A DNA stretch of 64,000 nucleotides from Raphanus sativus. Taxonomy: Eukaryota; Streptophyta; Magnoliopsida; Brassicales; Brassicaceae. Shown here one piece after another: positions 10,638 through 22,566 of this stretch. A model generated the notes under the pieces. The model did no database searches, was not told the DNA's origin, and saw only the letters and a program-made list of their open reading frames with translations. Location: the NCBI RefSeq assembly GCF_000801105.2, contig NC_079515.1, forward strand, positions 13,206,001 to 13,270,000. Direction: 5' to 3'. The position numbers were made by a program, and so were the translations under genes. Every line of letters starts with the position of its first letter. The stretch's first letter is position 1.

Positions 10638-11669
10638 GGGGAGTTATTGGAATCAGAATTTGGAAGGAATTTAGTGATTTTAAAAGTTGACAGATTTTTA
10701 GAAGTTAAGTAGAGTTAACAAATTTCTATCAAATACTTTGTATTGATTTCAATAGATTTTATTAATTATCATGGATTTGCATAATATATTTTTTTCAAAA
10801 TATTTCTAGTTATAAGACAATGTATACAATCTCTCTAGAACTTTTCCAAAAATAAAATCTCGAAAAAACCATATATATATAAACATCAATTGATATAATG
10901 ATACACATTTCTCATTTTCCTTATGTTTGGTGAGTTCCTCTTCTTATTGGTTTTCTTGTGATAATAATCAGTCTTATTTTCTTTGACTTTTGTGATTTTC
11001 TCGAAACACTATTCTAGTTATCGTATGAGTTATATTTCTTCACCATTATTAAATCAAACAGTTGTTTTGTCAAATATGAAACTATAAAAAATATAATGAA
11101 TTACAGATCATGTGAGTTTGGTTGCTTCACCATTATTGAGTTTGGTGTAGTGTGTTTACGTAGATAAATATTCAATATGTGTATGTTTTTCTTACTTCAC
11201 AGATTTCAGAAATCTTATGAGTTATATTTCTTCACCATTATTAAATCAAACAGTTGTTTTGTCAAATATGAAACTATAAAAAATATAATGAATTACAGAT
11301 CATGTGAGTTTGGTTGCTTCACCATTATTTAGTTCGGTGTAGTGTGTTTACGTAGATAAATATTCAATATGTGTATGTTTTTCTTACTTCACAGATTCCA
11401 GAAATCTTATGAGTATAGGTGATATTTTCAAAGTCTAGTCTCATGAGTAAAAATATAAGGAATCCACCTTTCAATAACAATAGAATTTAATGGAATAGTA
11501 AAATCCATAATAACTAAACTTTATGAATAACAAAGGATTTGAGTGGAATTTAGAAGTCATCAAACCAATAACAATAGATTTTAGTAAGACTTTTAAAATC
11601 TATAAACCAATAATAGTGGATTCTCAAAATTTTAAAACTCCTTTAGAATTCTTAAACCGATAACCCCCC
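10638..11669. mobile_element. PIF/Harbinger-type non-autonomous element
   Basis: The ends are imperfect inverted repeats (GGGGAGTTATTGG at 10638 against the complement of the CCGATAACCCCCC end at 11669) and are flanked by the 3-bp target duplication TAA (10635-10637 and 11670-11672), as expected for PIF/Harbinger. Subterminal blocks of the type AATTTTAAAATC recur near both ends. It encodes nothing and carries an internal two-copy tandem repeat. Confidence 0.75.
11025..11408. repeat. Two-copy tandem repeat of about 192 bp
   Basis: 11025-11217 and 11218-11408 are near-identical direct copies starting ATGAGTTATATTTCTTCACC. Only a few differences are seen by eye. It lies in the middle of the Harbinger-type element. 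Confidence 0.85.
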
Positions 11670-11885
11670 TAAATTACAATCTTTCTCAATTGTACATGAC
11701 CCAGTTATATGTCGTTTCAACTCGTGGTCAGCAAAATTATTCTCAAAAGAAGGCAAGGAGTTACAAATAAAATATGTGGTTCAAGAATTTCTGACATACA
11801 CTATATCGTGTTTCTTGCTATCACAACTACAAGGCACAGTAGAGAAAATAAAAAATAAGTGCACTCTCAAACTTCTGGTGTAACT

Positions 11886-11951
11886 CGAGACAAAATAACC
11901 GAAGCTTCCATTAGATAGCATGGGATAAAATTTATGTTCCTCATGATGAAA
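11886..11951. repeat. Left part of a tandem repeat split by CACTA-1
   Basis: This block recurs at about 17453-17516 (containing TAGCATGGGATAAAATTTAT). The sequence right of CACTA-1 (17384-17452) recurs from 17519. The transposon therefore sits inside one unit of a duplication with a period of about 135 bp. Confidence 0.75.
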
Positions 11952-12512
11952 GTGCACTACAAGAAAACACGCTGATACTGAGGAACTTTTTCCTCGGTAT
12001 GTCGTCGGAATAACCGTATTCCGACGACATACCGAAAAAAAATCCCTCAAAAAAAATTCCTCGAAATTTCATTTTCCCTCGAAATTTCCTCGAAATTTTG
12101 TGACGGAATTTCGAGGACCAACAATTCCGAGGAAATTTAGAGGACAGGCGTTCGTCGAAGTGGTCAGTCGATATATATTGAGGAACATTCCCTCGGTATA
12201 TACCGAGGATTATACCGAGGGAAGAGCCCTCCGAAAATTTTCCGAGAGACAGTTTCTTCAAAAATTTTCGAGGAACTCAGTTCCTCGGAATATTCCGAGG
12301 GACAGTTTCCTCGGTATATACCGAGGACGGCTGTTCCTCGGAATATATTGAAAAAAGTTTTTTTTTTAAAAAAATTATTTTTGAAAAAAAAAAATATTTT
12401 TAAAATTTAAATTCGAAAATATAAAATTAAAATTTAAATTGAAAACATATTATATAAATTCAAAGTCATACAAATCAAAATAAAACATTTCGAGTTTTTG
12501 AAAGAAATTAAA

Positions 12513-14727
12513 CTACGGGTTTTGGACATTCGGGTCTGGCATGGTCGGGAGGTCCACGTTGGCGTTCGGGTTCATGCTCCTCATCATCGCCATCATTTGC
12601 TCGTTCAGCTTTCTCTGTGCCTCCCAGCCCGCCTCTTGACTCGCCACCATGGACTCCAACGCAGATATACGAGCATCCTTGTCCCTCATCTGACTCAAAA
12701 GGACTTCTTGATCAACAAAGGACGGTGGTGCAGAAGCAGACGGAACCGAGTTGGACCGACGAGCCAAACCGAACAAACGGCCATTCTTCTTTGGAACCGA
12801 CTGAAAAAGAAAGTGTCAAATTTAAATAATATAAAAAATGAATTGAACTTTAAAAAAAAAACTTACCGCTTCAACGATTTGGTTGATCCGAACCCGAGGT
12901 AAGCCGGTCGATCCCGTCGAATCGTCATCCTCGGTTTGAAGCTGAGACACTTCCTGTTCCATCTGACTGTCGATGAGGGTGACCACATCCCTCACAACAC
13001 CATCATCAATCTCGCCGGTCTTCTTGTCGGTATACACCGTCTTTATTAGGGTGAGATGATCAACCGGCTCCCCCTCATTTTCTTCCGCCTTGAAAAAAAC
13101 ATAAATTAAACAAACATTAGTAATTAAAAGAAATGCACAAAAAAATATTAGAATCTTAAATAATATAATAAAAACCGACAAGCTTACCAAGCGATCCCCC
13201 AGACTGGCTAAAGATTGAGCACCCAAGTTATAGATGTACATGCCCTTCCCCTTACGGTCGCTCTTGCGGTTGGTGGAGTTGGTGGAAGAAGTTGCTCTCA
13301 CTTCGTTCTTACTCCAATGCACACCCAACTCCCGCCAGACGTCGGGGTCCATCCCCTTTGGAATCTTTAAAAAAAAATTGTTAAATAAATAAAAAATATT
13401 TTAATAAATAAAAAAATTGTTTCATAAATAAAAACCAACCTTGTTTATTTCCCACTTCTTCTTCCACGAGTGGATCTGCTTCCCATAGTTGTCCATAACT
13501 TTATGGACGAAGTGGTAATAGATAAACAACGTATCATCGGTATTCCAGTTGAATTCTTGCTGAAAATAAAACACAATTAGTAGAAAATTAATATTAAAGA
13601 TTAAAAAAATAAGTAAAAAATAGAATACTTACCGCAAACTGTTGAAACCACATATGCTGCTTCTCGAGAGGGAAGTCGGTGAAAGTCGGATGTCCATTGT
13701 CGAGGGCCGAGTACATCATACGGTTGATCCATCCGCTGATCCCGTTCCCGGATCGGTCGAACCTAATAAAAAGAATTAATTATTTAAAATGAATCAAATT
13801 TTAATGAAAAAAATAGGTTTAATTACCATGTCTGACCCCGTCCACATGGATACTGAGTGAGATATGGAAGATGGTCACGACCCGGCTGTCGAACAAACTC
13901 CGCAACTCTCAGAAGTGCCGGATGAGCAGGAGCAGGAGTAGGAGCAGGAGTCGGTGCCACACCGGGAGCGGGAAGAGAATGAGAGGGAAATGGAGAGGGA
14001 GATGTATGGTAGAAGCTGTGGGGTGATGCGGAACCCGAAATGGAGCCGCTCCCTGTACCACCATGACCACGACGCTGTCGAGAGCGGATCTGTTTCTCTT
14101 GAGACCTTTATATAAATATTTTTTTTTAATATATACAATTTTTTTAAATTTGTTAATATATTAAAATTGTTTAATAATAACAAAAAAAAGTTTAAATATA
14201 TAAAAAATAGTTTAAATATTTAAAAATTATTAAATGATTACAAAAATGTTTAAATATATTAAAAATATTTATAATATTTAAAAATTGTTTAATAATTACA
14301 AAAAAAAGTTTTAATATATTAAAAATAGTTTAATAATTACAAAAATAGTTTTAATATATTAAAAATAGTTTAATAATTAAAAAATAGTTTTAATATATAA
14401 AAAATAGTTTTAATATATAAAAAATAATTTTAATATATAAAAAATAGTCTTAATATATTAAAAATAGTTAATAATTAAAAAAATAGTTTTAATATATAAA
14501 AAATAGTTTGAAAAATCAAAAAACGTTTTAAAAAATCATATACACATTTTTGAAAATCAAAAAACGTTTTTAATTTTAACCAAAACACAAAATAAATCAA
14601 AAAAATAATATAACAACAATCCAAACATGCAAATCCTAAGCTATCCATTCAATCCTAGAATTTCCTTTCTAACAACCTAAATTTCGAGATCTATGAAGAA
14701 AGGAAGAGAAGAGAGATGAACTTACAT
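12513..14727 (-). CDS. TNPA-like protein of CACTA-1 (Transposase_24 / Ptta-En-Spm type)
   Basis: Seven exons on the minus strand: 14727-14726 (only A and T of the start codon), 14105-13827, 13762-13633, 13559-13440, 13364-13188, 13088-12867 and 12800-12513. All joints are GT-AG and in phase, giving 405 residues beginning [14 protein letters not shown]. The N-terminal 90 residues are rich in Gly, Ser, Pro and Ala. The middle contains [16 protein letters not shown] and [17 protein letters not shown] blocks typical of this family. Residues from about 310 form a likely coiled coil ([20 protein letters not shown]). Such proteins bind the subterminal repeats and assist the TNPD transposase. The start codon joined across a 620-bp AT-rich intron is inferred from splice sites; an unspliced alternative would start at an internal Met. 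No stop or frameshift is seen. Confidence 0.75.
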
Positions 14728-15850
14728 GGGAAGAGAGGAGAGGAAGAGAGGAGAGGAAGGAGGCCGAGAGGAAGAGAGGAGAGGAGAGGAAGAGAGCCGC
14801 AGGAAGAGAGGAGAGGAGAGGAGAAGAGAGCCGCCGAGGAAGAGACAAGAGAGGAAGAGAGGAAAGAAATGGGGAAGAGAAGAATGAAAACCTAATTTAT
14901 GAGGGGTCCGACGGAAAGGGTCCGTCGAAATTTCCTCACAAATTTTAATGTTGGTCGTCGAAATTTCCTCGAAATTCTCTTATCTGATTTTCGCGAAAAG
15001 TTTGGCGGCTAGGATTGCCGGGTTAATGAAAAATAGTCCGAGGAAAATTTTCCTCGAAATTTCCTCACAATATTGTGAGGAAATTATATTGTGAGGAAAT
15101 TTCGAGGAAAGAGGGTTTGGGGTTTTGAAAACATCGATTTTTTTCCCCTATGTCATTTCTTATATAAATGTAATTCATAATAATGAGGTTTCTTTGTATA
15201 GATGATCATAAACAATGAAATAACACAATTACAAAAATTATTGTAAGTATTTCCTTTAACGTTTATTAAAATGTATAAGTGTTTATCTTATGTTGTGTGG
15301 TTTTCGTCTCAATCCGCAAAACATTGTTTTCGGTTTAAAACCCTAAAGTTTGACTTTATAATCTGGCTAAGACACTTAATGAAGGTTATATACGTGTTAT
15401 TCAATCCGCAAAACGTTGTTTTCGGTTTAAAACCCCTTGTTCCTCGAAATTCCCTCGAAAATTTGTGAGGGAATTTCGAGGAACTACCAAAAATTATGTT
15501 GGTCGTCGAAATTTCCTCGAAATCTTTCGAGGGAATTTCGAGGAAATACAAAAAAATTTGTGTTCCCTCGAAATTTCCTCGAAATATTTCGAGGGAATTT
15601 CGAGGAACAAGGTTTTTTAAATCAAACCCCTAAAATTATGTTGGTTGTCGAAATTTCCTCGAAAACTTTCAACGGAATTTCGAGGAAATACAAAAAACTA
15701 TGTGTTCCCTCGAAATTTCCTCGAAATATTTCGAGGGAATTTCGAGGAACAAGGTGTTTTAAATCAAACTCCTAAACCGTTAAGGGTCATTCTGAGGAAA
15801 TTTCGAGGAACCCTATTTTCCCTCGGTATTTCCTCGAAATTCATTAAAAA
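14640..15850. repeat. Purine-rich leader and internal array of CACTA subterminal motifs
   Basis: 14700-14890 is a GAGGAGAGGAAGAGAG-type purine-rich stretch that would be the CT-rich 5' leader of the minus-strand TNPA-like gene. 14890-15850 carries many copies of TCGAGGAAATTTCGAGGAA-like palindromic motifs in both orientations, normally found only near CACTA ends. They lie between the two transposon genes, close to the TNPA-like 5' end and the TNPD-like 3' end. Confidence 0.6.
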
Positions 15851-15856
15851 AAAAAT

Positions 15857-16923
15857 CTACTCTGATTCCGAGTCATCATCACCAGATGAATCTGAATCTG
15901 GATCTTGGTGAAACTCTCCAATAACTGGTTCATCCTGTGCGTGAACGACGGCTTCCTCTGCGAAGTCGGTGAAATCTACTACAAGGCCAACTCCTGCTAC
16001 ATCTTCTGCTGCACTTAAGTTACTGGATGTGATTGGTTGTAGTGAGTCTTCCAGCTCAGAACTCCCCTGAACTCGGCCTCTCGGGTTGAGTCTGGTAACA
16101 GTAACCCGTGGATCATCTCTGTTCCTTACCCGGGGGTACTTGAATTTTTAAATTTTAAATTTTTTTAGTACAAGTTTAAATTATTACACATGATGACCAA
16201 TCATTCTGAATAATTAACATTTACTTACCTGATCGGCCTGAGAAGCAAGAATGAAAGGATCATAATATTGCAGCTTTCGTCTCGAATTTACTGATGTAAC
16301 ACCAAATGCATCTGTTCTCACACCTCGATCTGGAGTGATGTCGTGCCAATCACAATAGAAAACAGTACAGCGCAATCCAAGCATGCCCAAATACTTGATT
16401 TCCAAAATTTAATGCCCATCAGTCTCATAGCAGATGATAAAGCTGAATGACCATCTCTGCAACCTTCGTACAATGGTTGCTTTCCAGCATCCAACATTTC
16501 ATAAAATTTCCTAACTTCTGCATTGGGTAAATCTTCCCCTCAAAAATGATCATTTATCATCTGCTCAGTACCTACACCATAATCTACATCCGCTCTAATT
16601 GGTTCTTCTAATCTAACCGCCGGCTGAGGTTCGCTAGTACTACCAAGTTCATAATCAGTTTCCCCATGATGATACCAAATTTTGTAACTTCGTGTAAACC
16701 CACTCAATAATAAATGAGTCCAAACATCCCACTCTTTAATAACTTTTCTATTTTTACAATTAGAGCAAGGACATCTTAACTTACCTGTTTCTGCTTCCGG
16801 TTGTCGGCGAGCTACCCTCATGAACTTGATTATACCTTGATTGTATTCTTCCGTAAGCAATCTCGTGTCCGGATCCAAATGAGGTCGATCGATCCAAGAA
16901 CGAAAATAATTTGAAGAAGACAT
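15857..16923 (-). pseudogene. Truncated TNPD/Tnp2-type transposase of CACTA-1
   Basis: It starts with MSSSNYFRSWIDRPHLDPDT (transposase-associated domain, with a CPCSNCKN zinc-binding-like motif). The frame is stopped by TGA at about 16538-16540, where the sister copy at 61300 reads AGA. At 16407/16408 the text jumps from the region following MRLMGIK directly to the DUF4216 domain, and the frame changes. The downstream part (FYCDWHDITPDRGVRTDAFG, donor at 16228, acceptor before 16138) ends in a long acidic tail with TAG at 15857-15859. The catalytic core present in the second CACTA element (61431-63985 and beyond) is missing, so no active transposase can be made. Confidence 0.85.
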
Positions 16924-17383
16924 GTTTTTTGAATCAAATTCGTGAGACTAGGAGAGAAGAAGAAGAAATGGAGTGAATGAAGAGGAAGAGGGGTGGCTGT
17001 ATTTATAGATGAAATCCTCCCGGCATACTGAGGAAATTCCGAGGAAATTCCGAGGGAAACCGACATTTCCTCGAAATTTCGTCGGAATTTTTTAAATCCC
17101 CCAATGGCTCTCCCAACGGCTCTCTAATGGCTACAAGATGTCGTCGAAATATTAGCAATATCCGTCGGTTTTTTCCGACGACCGAGGTTTCCTCGGTATT
17201 CCCTCGAAAATTACCGAGGAAGTTGGTCTTCCTCGATATTTCCTCAAAAAATAGTGAGGAAATTTCGAGGAAACCACATTTCTTGGTTTCCTCGGTATTT
17301 CCTCGATATTTGGTCAGAAATTTCCGAGGAACTCATTTTCCCTCGGTATTTTCCTCAGAATCAGCGTGTTTTCTTGTAGTGGT

Positions 17384-17590
17384 GGGCTTGGATTTCTAGA
17401 TTTTCATGAGTTATTCTTCACAGAATCATATCTACAGAATTCGATCAAAATATCGACAAAATAACCGAGGTTCCATTGGATAGCATGGGATAAAATTTAT
17501 GTTCCTCATGATGAAATTGGGCTTGGATTTCTAGATTTTCATGAGTTATTCTTCACAGAATCATATCGACAGAATTCGATCTAGAAATGT
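17384..17590. repeat. Right part of the 135-bp tandem duplication
   Basis: GGGCTTGGATTTCTAGATTT at 17384 recurs at 17519, with the following 60 bases nearly identical. Together with 11886-11951 it shows about two units interrupted by CACTA-1. Confidence 0.8.
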
Positions 17591-17899
17591 ATATTTTCTT
17601 AACTGAATCCCATGAAATTTATCCAAATCCAAAATACATGGAATTTATGAAATCCGTATGAACTAATGTAGCATTGTTAGCAAAATAAATATGGAGATTA
17701 ATACAGTTCTCAAACTCACTACTAGCTCGAGTACTTAGAAGACACTACTACAATCGATCATTCCTTTTGAAAGACTAGGATGTCTACTCCCTTCTTATGT
17801 TTGGAGTAGTATTATGGCAGTGAGACCACTTCTGAAGTTACGCTTGCGGAAAAGTACTAGTGTATGTAACAAACCTTGGATCCACATGAAGCTATAAAT

Positions 17900-18600
17900 C
17901 ATCTTTTTTTAATATCTTTCTGTTTTGCAGGTTTGAGCTTTACCAGACTATATGTCCCTTCCAGGTCTCTTCGCAAGTAATTTTATTCACAAAAACATGG
18001 ACTTCTTGTTTTGGAGGAAAAAGATGTGGCATGTTCAGAACCACTTATTTACACCTTTACTTAGATCTTGTGGCACATTTGGAAAGCAAGGAATGAAAAA
18101 GTGTTTAATGGAAAGGATGTTTCACCTTTAAACACCCTCCAGCTAGCCTAGCTAAAGCATAATTCTGGAGAAAATCAAATCTCCATGAAAATGAAGAGGA
18201 AGATGATACACCACCGATTTAGCCGCTGCATTGACTCCCCCGTGGGACCCCAAATCTCAACTTGCCAAATTGAGATCTCATATGTCAATCATGGTGCATT
18301 TAGTGGAATATGGTGGACCCATTGGAATCAAAAGGGAGTTGAACACTTTGGACTATAAGGCTGCCACAACACTATCTCGTCTCTCCATACTTAGATGAAA
18401 TGACTTTTGTGAGTGATATCCTTTTTAGGAGATTTAAATATTATTAAATTGCAAGTAGAGACGGATTGTTCATCTTTGGTGGACATGATCGCTAACCAAG
18501 TTGACTGGTCAGCATTTGCTAACAGCTAGTCTTATTTCACCTTCTATGAGATAATTTTCGGGTTTCAACAGTTCTCATATCCCAAGATCCAGAAATATGC
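17900..18600 (+). pseudogene. Non-LTR retrotransposon (LINE) relic, RNase H-like (RVT_3) part
   Basis: Broken plus-strand translation contains IWKARNEKVFNGK, followed later by LQVETDCSSLVDMI, both typical of the C-terminal zinc-binding and RNase H-like region of plant LINE polyproteins. Many stops and frameshifts separate the pieces. No reverse transcriptase domain is left nearby. The surrounding 17590-17900 and 18600-19040 show nothing else that I recognise. Confidence 0.55.
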
Positions 18601-19565
18601 GTGCAGACTCTCATTCTAAAGACGCGAGAAATAGTGGTGTTCTTTTTTCCCATGTATAGTAGATCTGGTTCGAGAAAGTGTACGTAGCTTTGGACGGATT
18701 TGATATTGATTACCATTTGGTTTTATAAAAATGGGTGTTAACAAAAAATTTAAATAATTAAAATAAATGAAAAATAAAATAGAGAAAATTGGCACTTGTA
18801 CCCCCATTTGATACCAATATTAAGAATATATCTTCTTTTTCTCTTTGAAAAGTCCATCTCATATTACCTCTATCACCTAGCTGACTGTATCACATAGCCA
18901 TGTGTTTGCGTGAGACTACTGACACACTCTCCGGCACACTGTCATCAATCTCCTTTCTTTTTATTTTTTATTTTCTCTCATTTCCTTTTTTTCTTTTTTT
19001 GATCAACTCTCATTTCCTTTCTTATTATTTCCTCTCTACTTTTTGTAATTATTGGTTTATGTATTTTAATGGATTTGAAAATACAAGTCAAATCTAGTGT
19101 TATTGGTTATGTGATTTTAGAATCTATATTCAAATTCATTGTTATTGGTTCTATGATTTTAAAATATATATTCAAATCCATTTTTATTGGTTTTATGATT
19201 TCAAAATAGATTTTAAAATCAGGTGTTATTAGTGATTTTAAGTTAAAAATACAAAGGAGCAAATATTGGAGTTGACCTTTGATATTTTGATAGATATGTA
19301 TTATTGGTTTTCCTAATAACTATTTGGCACCAATTCGTATATGTTCATACTCACAAAGTTTTCCATTTTAAAAACATCAAGCACTCAACTTTTGAAAGTT
19401 TTTTTTTTAAAAACAATTTTCCAATAGTCCAATTTCTACATTTTCCTAACGTAAGTTTTCTATTTTCTATCGTTATGATCCATCACATAAATTATATATA
19501 ATCTCTCTATTATACGTTAGACAACTAACACAAGAAAAAACACTTTAAAACCCTAAAGAGCATCA

Positions 19566-20526
19566 ATGGAAGAATCACAACAAGAACGTGGAAAAGGTTT
19601 TTATGTTCAATATAGTCCTCAAGAAAACAAACTTTGATAAATCTACTTATAGATTTTGTGTTGCTGCAGGTTTACGTGATAGCAATGGTCTATTCAGCAA
19701 ATTCACAGTAGAGAGAAGAATTCTACCTACTCTCAATCAAATGAATGGGAGCTCCAAAGATTTTCAGCATTACTCAAACAGAACTGCTGCTAAGTATAAA
19801 GGCTTTGATAAATCTACTTTGAAAACAAAGTATAAAAGCTGCTGCTGAACTTCTTCGCTTTAGTTATGGATTCGGATAGGATTCAGCCACAAATCGGTTT
19901 ACTGCTCCAAATGAAGTGTGGACTGAATATATAAAGGTAAAAAGATACATAAGAATATATTGTTATAATATTTTTCCTTGTACTGATTTTTTTTTTTTTA
20001 ATTTTAGGCACATCCAAATTACAAAATTTCATGATGAAACCTTTGAAGAATTAGATGATCTCAAGATTATATCCGAAAGGAATTTAGCAACCGGCAAAAA
20101 CGCGATTGGATTGGGTGATACCACTGATGCTAGAACAACTGGAATTGCGGAAGCAGAAAAGGAACAGCCAAATTATGGTGAAGAATTTTCTTTTAATGTT
20201 CAAGAAAATTATGAATTACAATCATCCTTTTTTGGCAGTCCTTCGAATGATACTGTGGAAAAACTCCCATGGGACAAAGAACTAATTCTCTTTATAAAGC
20301 TGATGTTCCATGCAGTCAAAAGGAAGGTGTAGAAGAAGCTAGCACTGAGATTAATGTTTTGACAATGATCACTCAGAAACTCTTCAATTTGATAGAAGAA
20401 GGAGAATCAAGACAAAAACAAGAAGCTGAACAAAGAGAAGCAGAGAAAAACAAGAATAATTCATGGGAAGCTATCAAAGAAGTTTATGATTTGGAGGAAC
20501 ATGTGCATTTTGATGCGGTTAAATGA
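19566..20526 (+). pseudogene. Harbinger ORF1 (Myb/SANT-like DNA-binding protein), decayed
   Basis: The start MEESQQERGK is followed after breaks by the Myb/SANT-like domain (GLRDSNGLFSKFTVERRILP, then APNEVWTEYIK), an intron at about 19937-20007, and the FEELDDLKIISERNLATGKN block with an acidic, Gln/Glu-rich tail ending VHFDAVK. Such proteins bind the element's ends and help bring the nuclease there. At least four lesions are visible: a stop near 19636, a frameshift near 19830, a TAG in a GFGWD-type motif near 19877, and a short deletion after the intron. Confidence 0.75.
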
Positions 20527-20529
20527 TTA

Positions 20530-21397
20530 ATCAGCTAGGAATGAAAGATGTTTTTATTAGCATGTCCATTGATGAACGTAGTGGTTGGATTAAACATAAT
20601 ATCATAAGGTTTTGAATTAGTTATTATTTTATACGTTGGATTTTTATTTATTTTTATCATCTGATGTTGGCTTTATAGTCGGGGTTTTTTGGATGCTATG
20701 ATTATAGTCTGGGTTTTTGCATTGTACTACATGATTTTTATAATAAAATTGCTTTTTATCATTCTTTTCTAACAATTTCAAAATTTTATAATTCCGCTGT
20801 GTTGTAAGCTTTTGAGTATGTCTAAAACATGCATTATGCACGTGACTCAAATACAAATCATATTATGTGGTGCATACAAGCAAAACTGGAATTAATTAAA
20901 GAGAGGTGAAAAAGAGAAACGTACAATGTATATAGTTTTTAACGTAAAATATGTGCTTGGACAATATTTGCTCTATGACAGGTCAATGTGGTTTTTCTTA
21001 GATTCACTGCATCTTGAAATTACTGCAAAGTTTCTATTTATTTATTTATTTTTTTGCTGGTAATGTTACATTTTGTTTTGTTAAATTTACAAATTTTTAG
21101 TTTCTTATTTGAATGTAAAGTGACATTCTTTTTAGTCAAATGTAAAATTTAGATATGTATAGTTTACATTATTTTATAAGTAGTTGCTTAAGTAATAAAG
21201 AAAAGAAGCACCATCAAATAAATAAGTAATGCTTAACCCTTTTATAAGCTCGTGATTCTCGTTAAACAAACAGTAGTGCTTACCCCTTTTCATTATAGAT
21301 ACACATTATCAAACATGAATCCAGAATTTCTTAGGCAACAAGAAACTACTGATGAAAAAAGAGAGATGTATGTCACATGAGGATGAGAAGTTAGACG
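20530..21397. other. Spacer between Harbinger ORF1 and the gypsy insertion
   Basis: AT-rich sequence that belongs to the Harbinger interior. No coding sequence or structured repeat is seen. Confidence 0.5.
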
Positions 21398-21402
21398 TCC
21401 AT

Positions 21403-22551
21403 TGATACACTAAAAATAAATCTTTGCTACTGCCAAGTTAACAGTTGCAATTGTACTTGAGATTCAAATCCAGAGGACCAGTCTACACTCTAGTTCTATA
21501 TGTTTCGAAATCAAGCTAAGATGAAGATATTGATTTGGTTATAAAGCGACGATAGTTAACAAGCAAATAAAACACGAGATTGATTCAATTAAACAAGAGT
21601 TAGCCTAGGGTATTTCATTGGGTGTTGAATTGGAGCCAAACAATTATTCAAGCGCGATGAAGTGCTTTCTAGAACTCGGATCACTCAGCTGGAACACTCC
21701 ACTGTCGTGGCAGTGATCGCTTTGCAGATCGATCTCACCACATAACTGTCGTTGGGATGAGGATCGATTGCAAGCTTTAGAGAACAGGTCCGATCAGTTC
21801 ACTTACCACCCTAATATCTACTTTCGCTGATTAGGGATACTAAGCTCATTCAATACATGTCAAGTTATCTCCTAAGCGGTTAACTAGGTGATGAACTAGT
21901 GATCTAACATCAAGTGATCAGGTTAATGAAAGCAGTAAGAACAGTATGAATGAAGAACATTTATGGATCGCTTATCTATGTTTAGCTCATGTCTCAACAC
22001 CCTAAAACCCCTAGGCGAGCAAGGCTACTACTCGATCATGATGCAAATAAACAGAGACATAAATCCTGAATAAAATTGCATAAGAACAGAGTATGAAACA
22101 ATAGGGTTCAGATGATCTTCTCTATGAGAGGATGGATTCTTCTCCCTTACAAGTTGCAGATCGCAAATCACAGTGTTCTCTTGTCAAAACTAGCGTTAGA
22201 AAATAGTAAAAAGATAGATGGCGTTTTATATGGAGGCGCCAATCAGAAGAAAAGAGATTAGGGCAACAGGGCTTTAATTCCCGAAATAAAGAGTTTCCAT
22301 ATTCGTCGGGAACAATCTCCGGATCACTCCGTCTGCTTGTTCCGCTTGAGAGAGAACAGTCTCGGGACTGTTCTACTTGAGTGTTCTCCGCAGGATTGCT
22401 CCAAAAGGACATCTTTTCATCAGGCACTTTCTCTTCTCTCTTCTACTAACTCCTGACCTGTAAAAGGTCAAAAAGGACTAGACTGACACGAATTAGTGAC
22501 TTGAAACAAATGAAAACATATATACAATGATGTGAAAAACACCATATATCA
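21403..22551 (-). repeat. 3' LTR of the Athila-like element
   Basis: 1149 bp, starting TGATACACTAAAAATAAATC and ending ACACCATATATCA on the plus strand. It is the 3' LTR because the polypurine tract abuts it at 22552. Confidence 0.93.
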
Positions 22552-22566
22552 ATTCCCCCAGACTTA
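22552..22566 (-). other. Polypurine tract of the Athila-like element
   Basis: Minus strand reads TCTGGGGGAAT directly before the TGATATATGG start of the 3' LTR. It would prime plus-strand DNA synthesis. Confidence 0.75.

Larger units (their letters stand above)
11955..17381 (-). mobile_element. CACTA element 1 (internally deleted, with intact ends)
   Basis: Both ends read CACTACAAGAAAACACGCTG as perfect inverted repeats (about 22 bp), with the 3-bp target duplication GTG at 11952-11954 and 17382-17384. Subterminal regions are dense with CGAGGAA and CCTCGGTAT motifs, as in plant CACTA (En/Spm) elements, where TNPA-type proteins bind. On the minus strand it carries a damaged TNPD/Tnp2-derived gene and an open TNPA-like gene. 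It is closely related to the element starting at 60467. Confidence 0.93.

Noticed and set aside
12498..12902. Plus-strand open frame opposite the TNPA-like last exon
   Set aside because: Shadow of the minus-strand gene, which has matching splice sites and family motifs.
15309..15911. Several open frames rich in FPRNFLEIFRGNF-type repeats
   Set aside because: Translations of the CACTA subterminal DNA repeats in different frames; they are DNA motifs, not protein repeats.
22122..22427. 101-codon open frame repeated in both gypsy LTRs (also 30803-31108)
   Set aside because: It is duplicated only because it lies in the LTR; no known domain.
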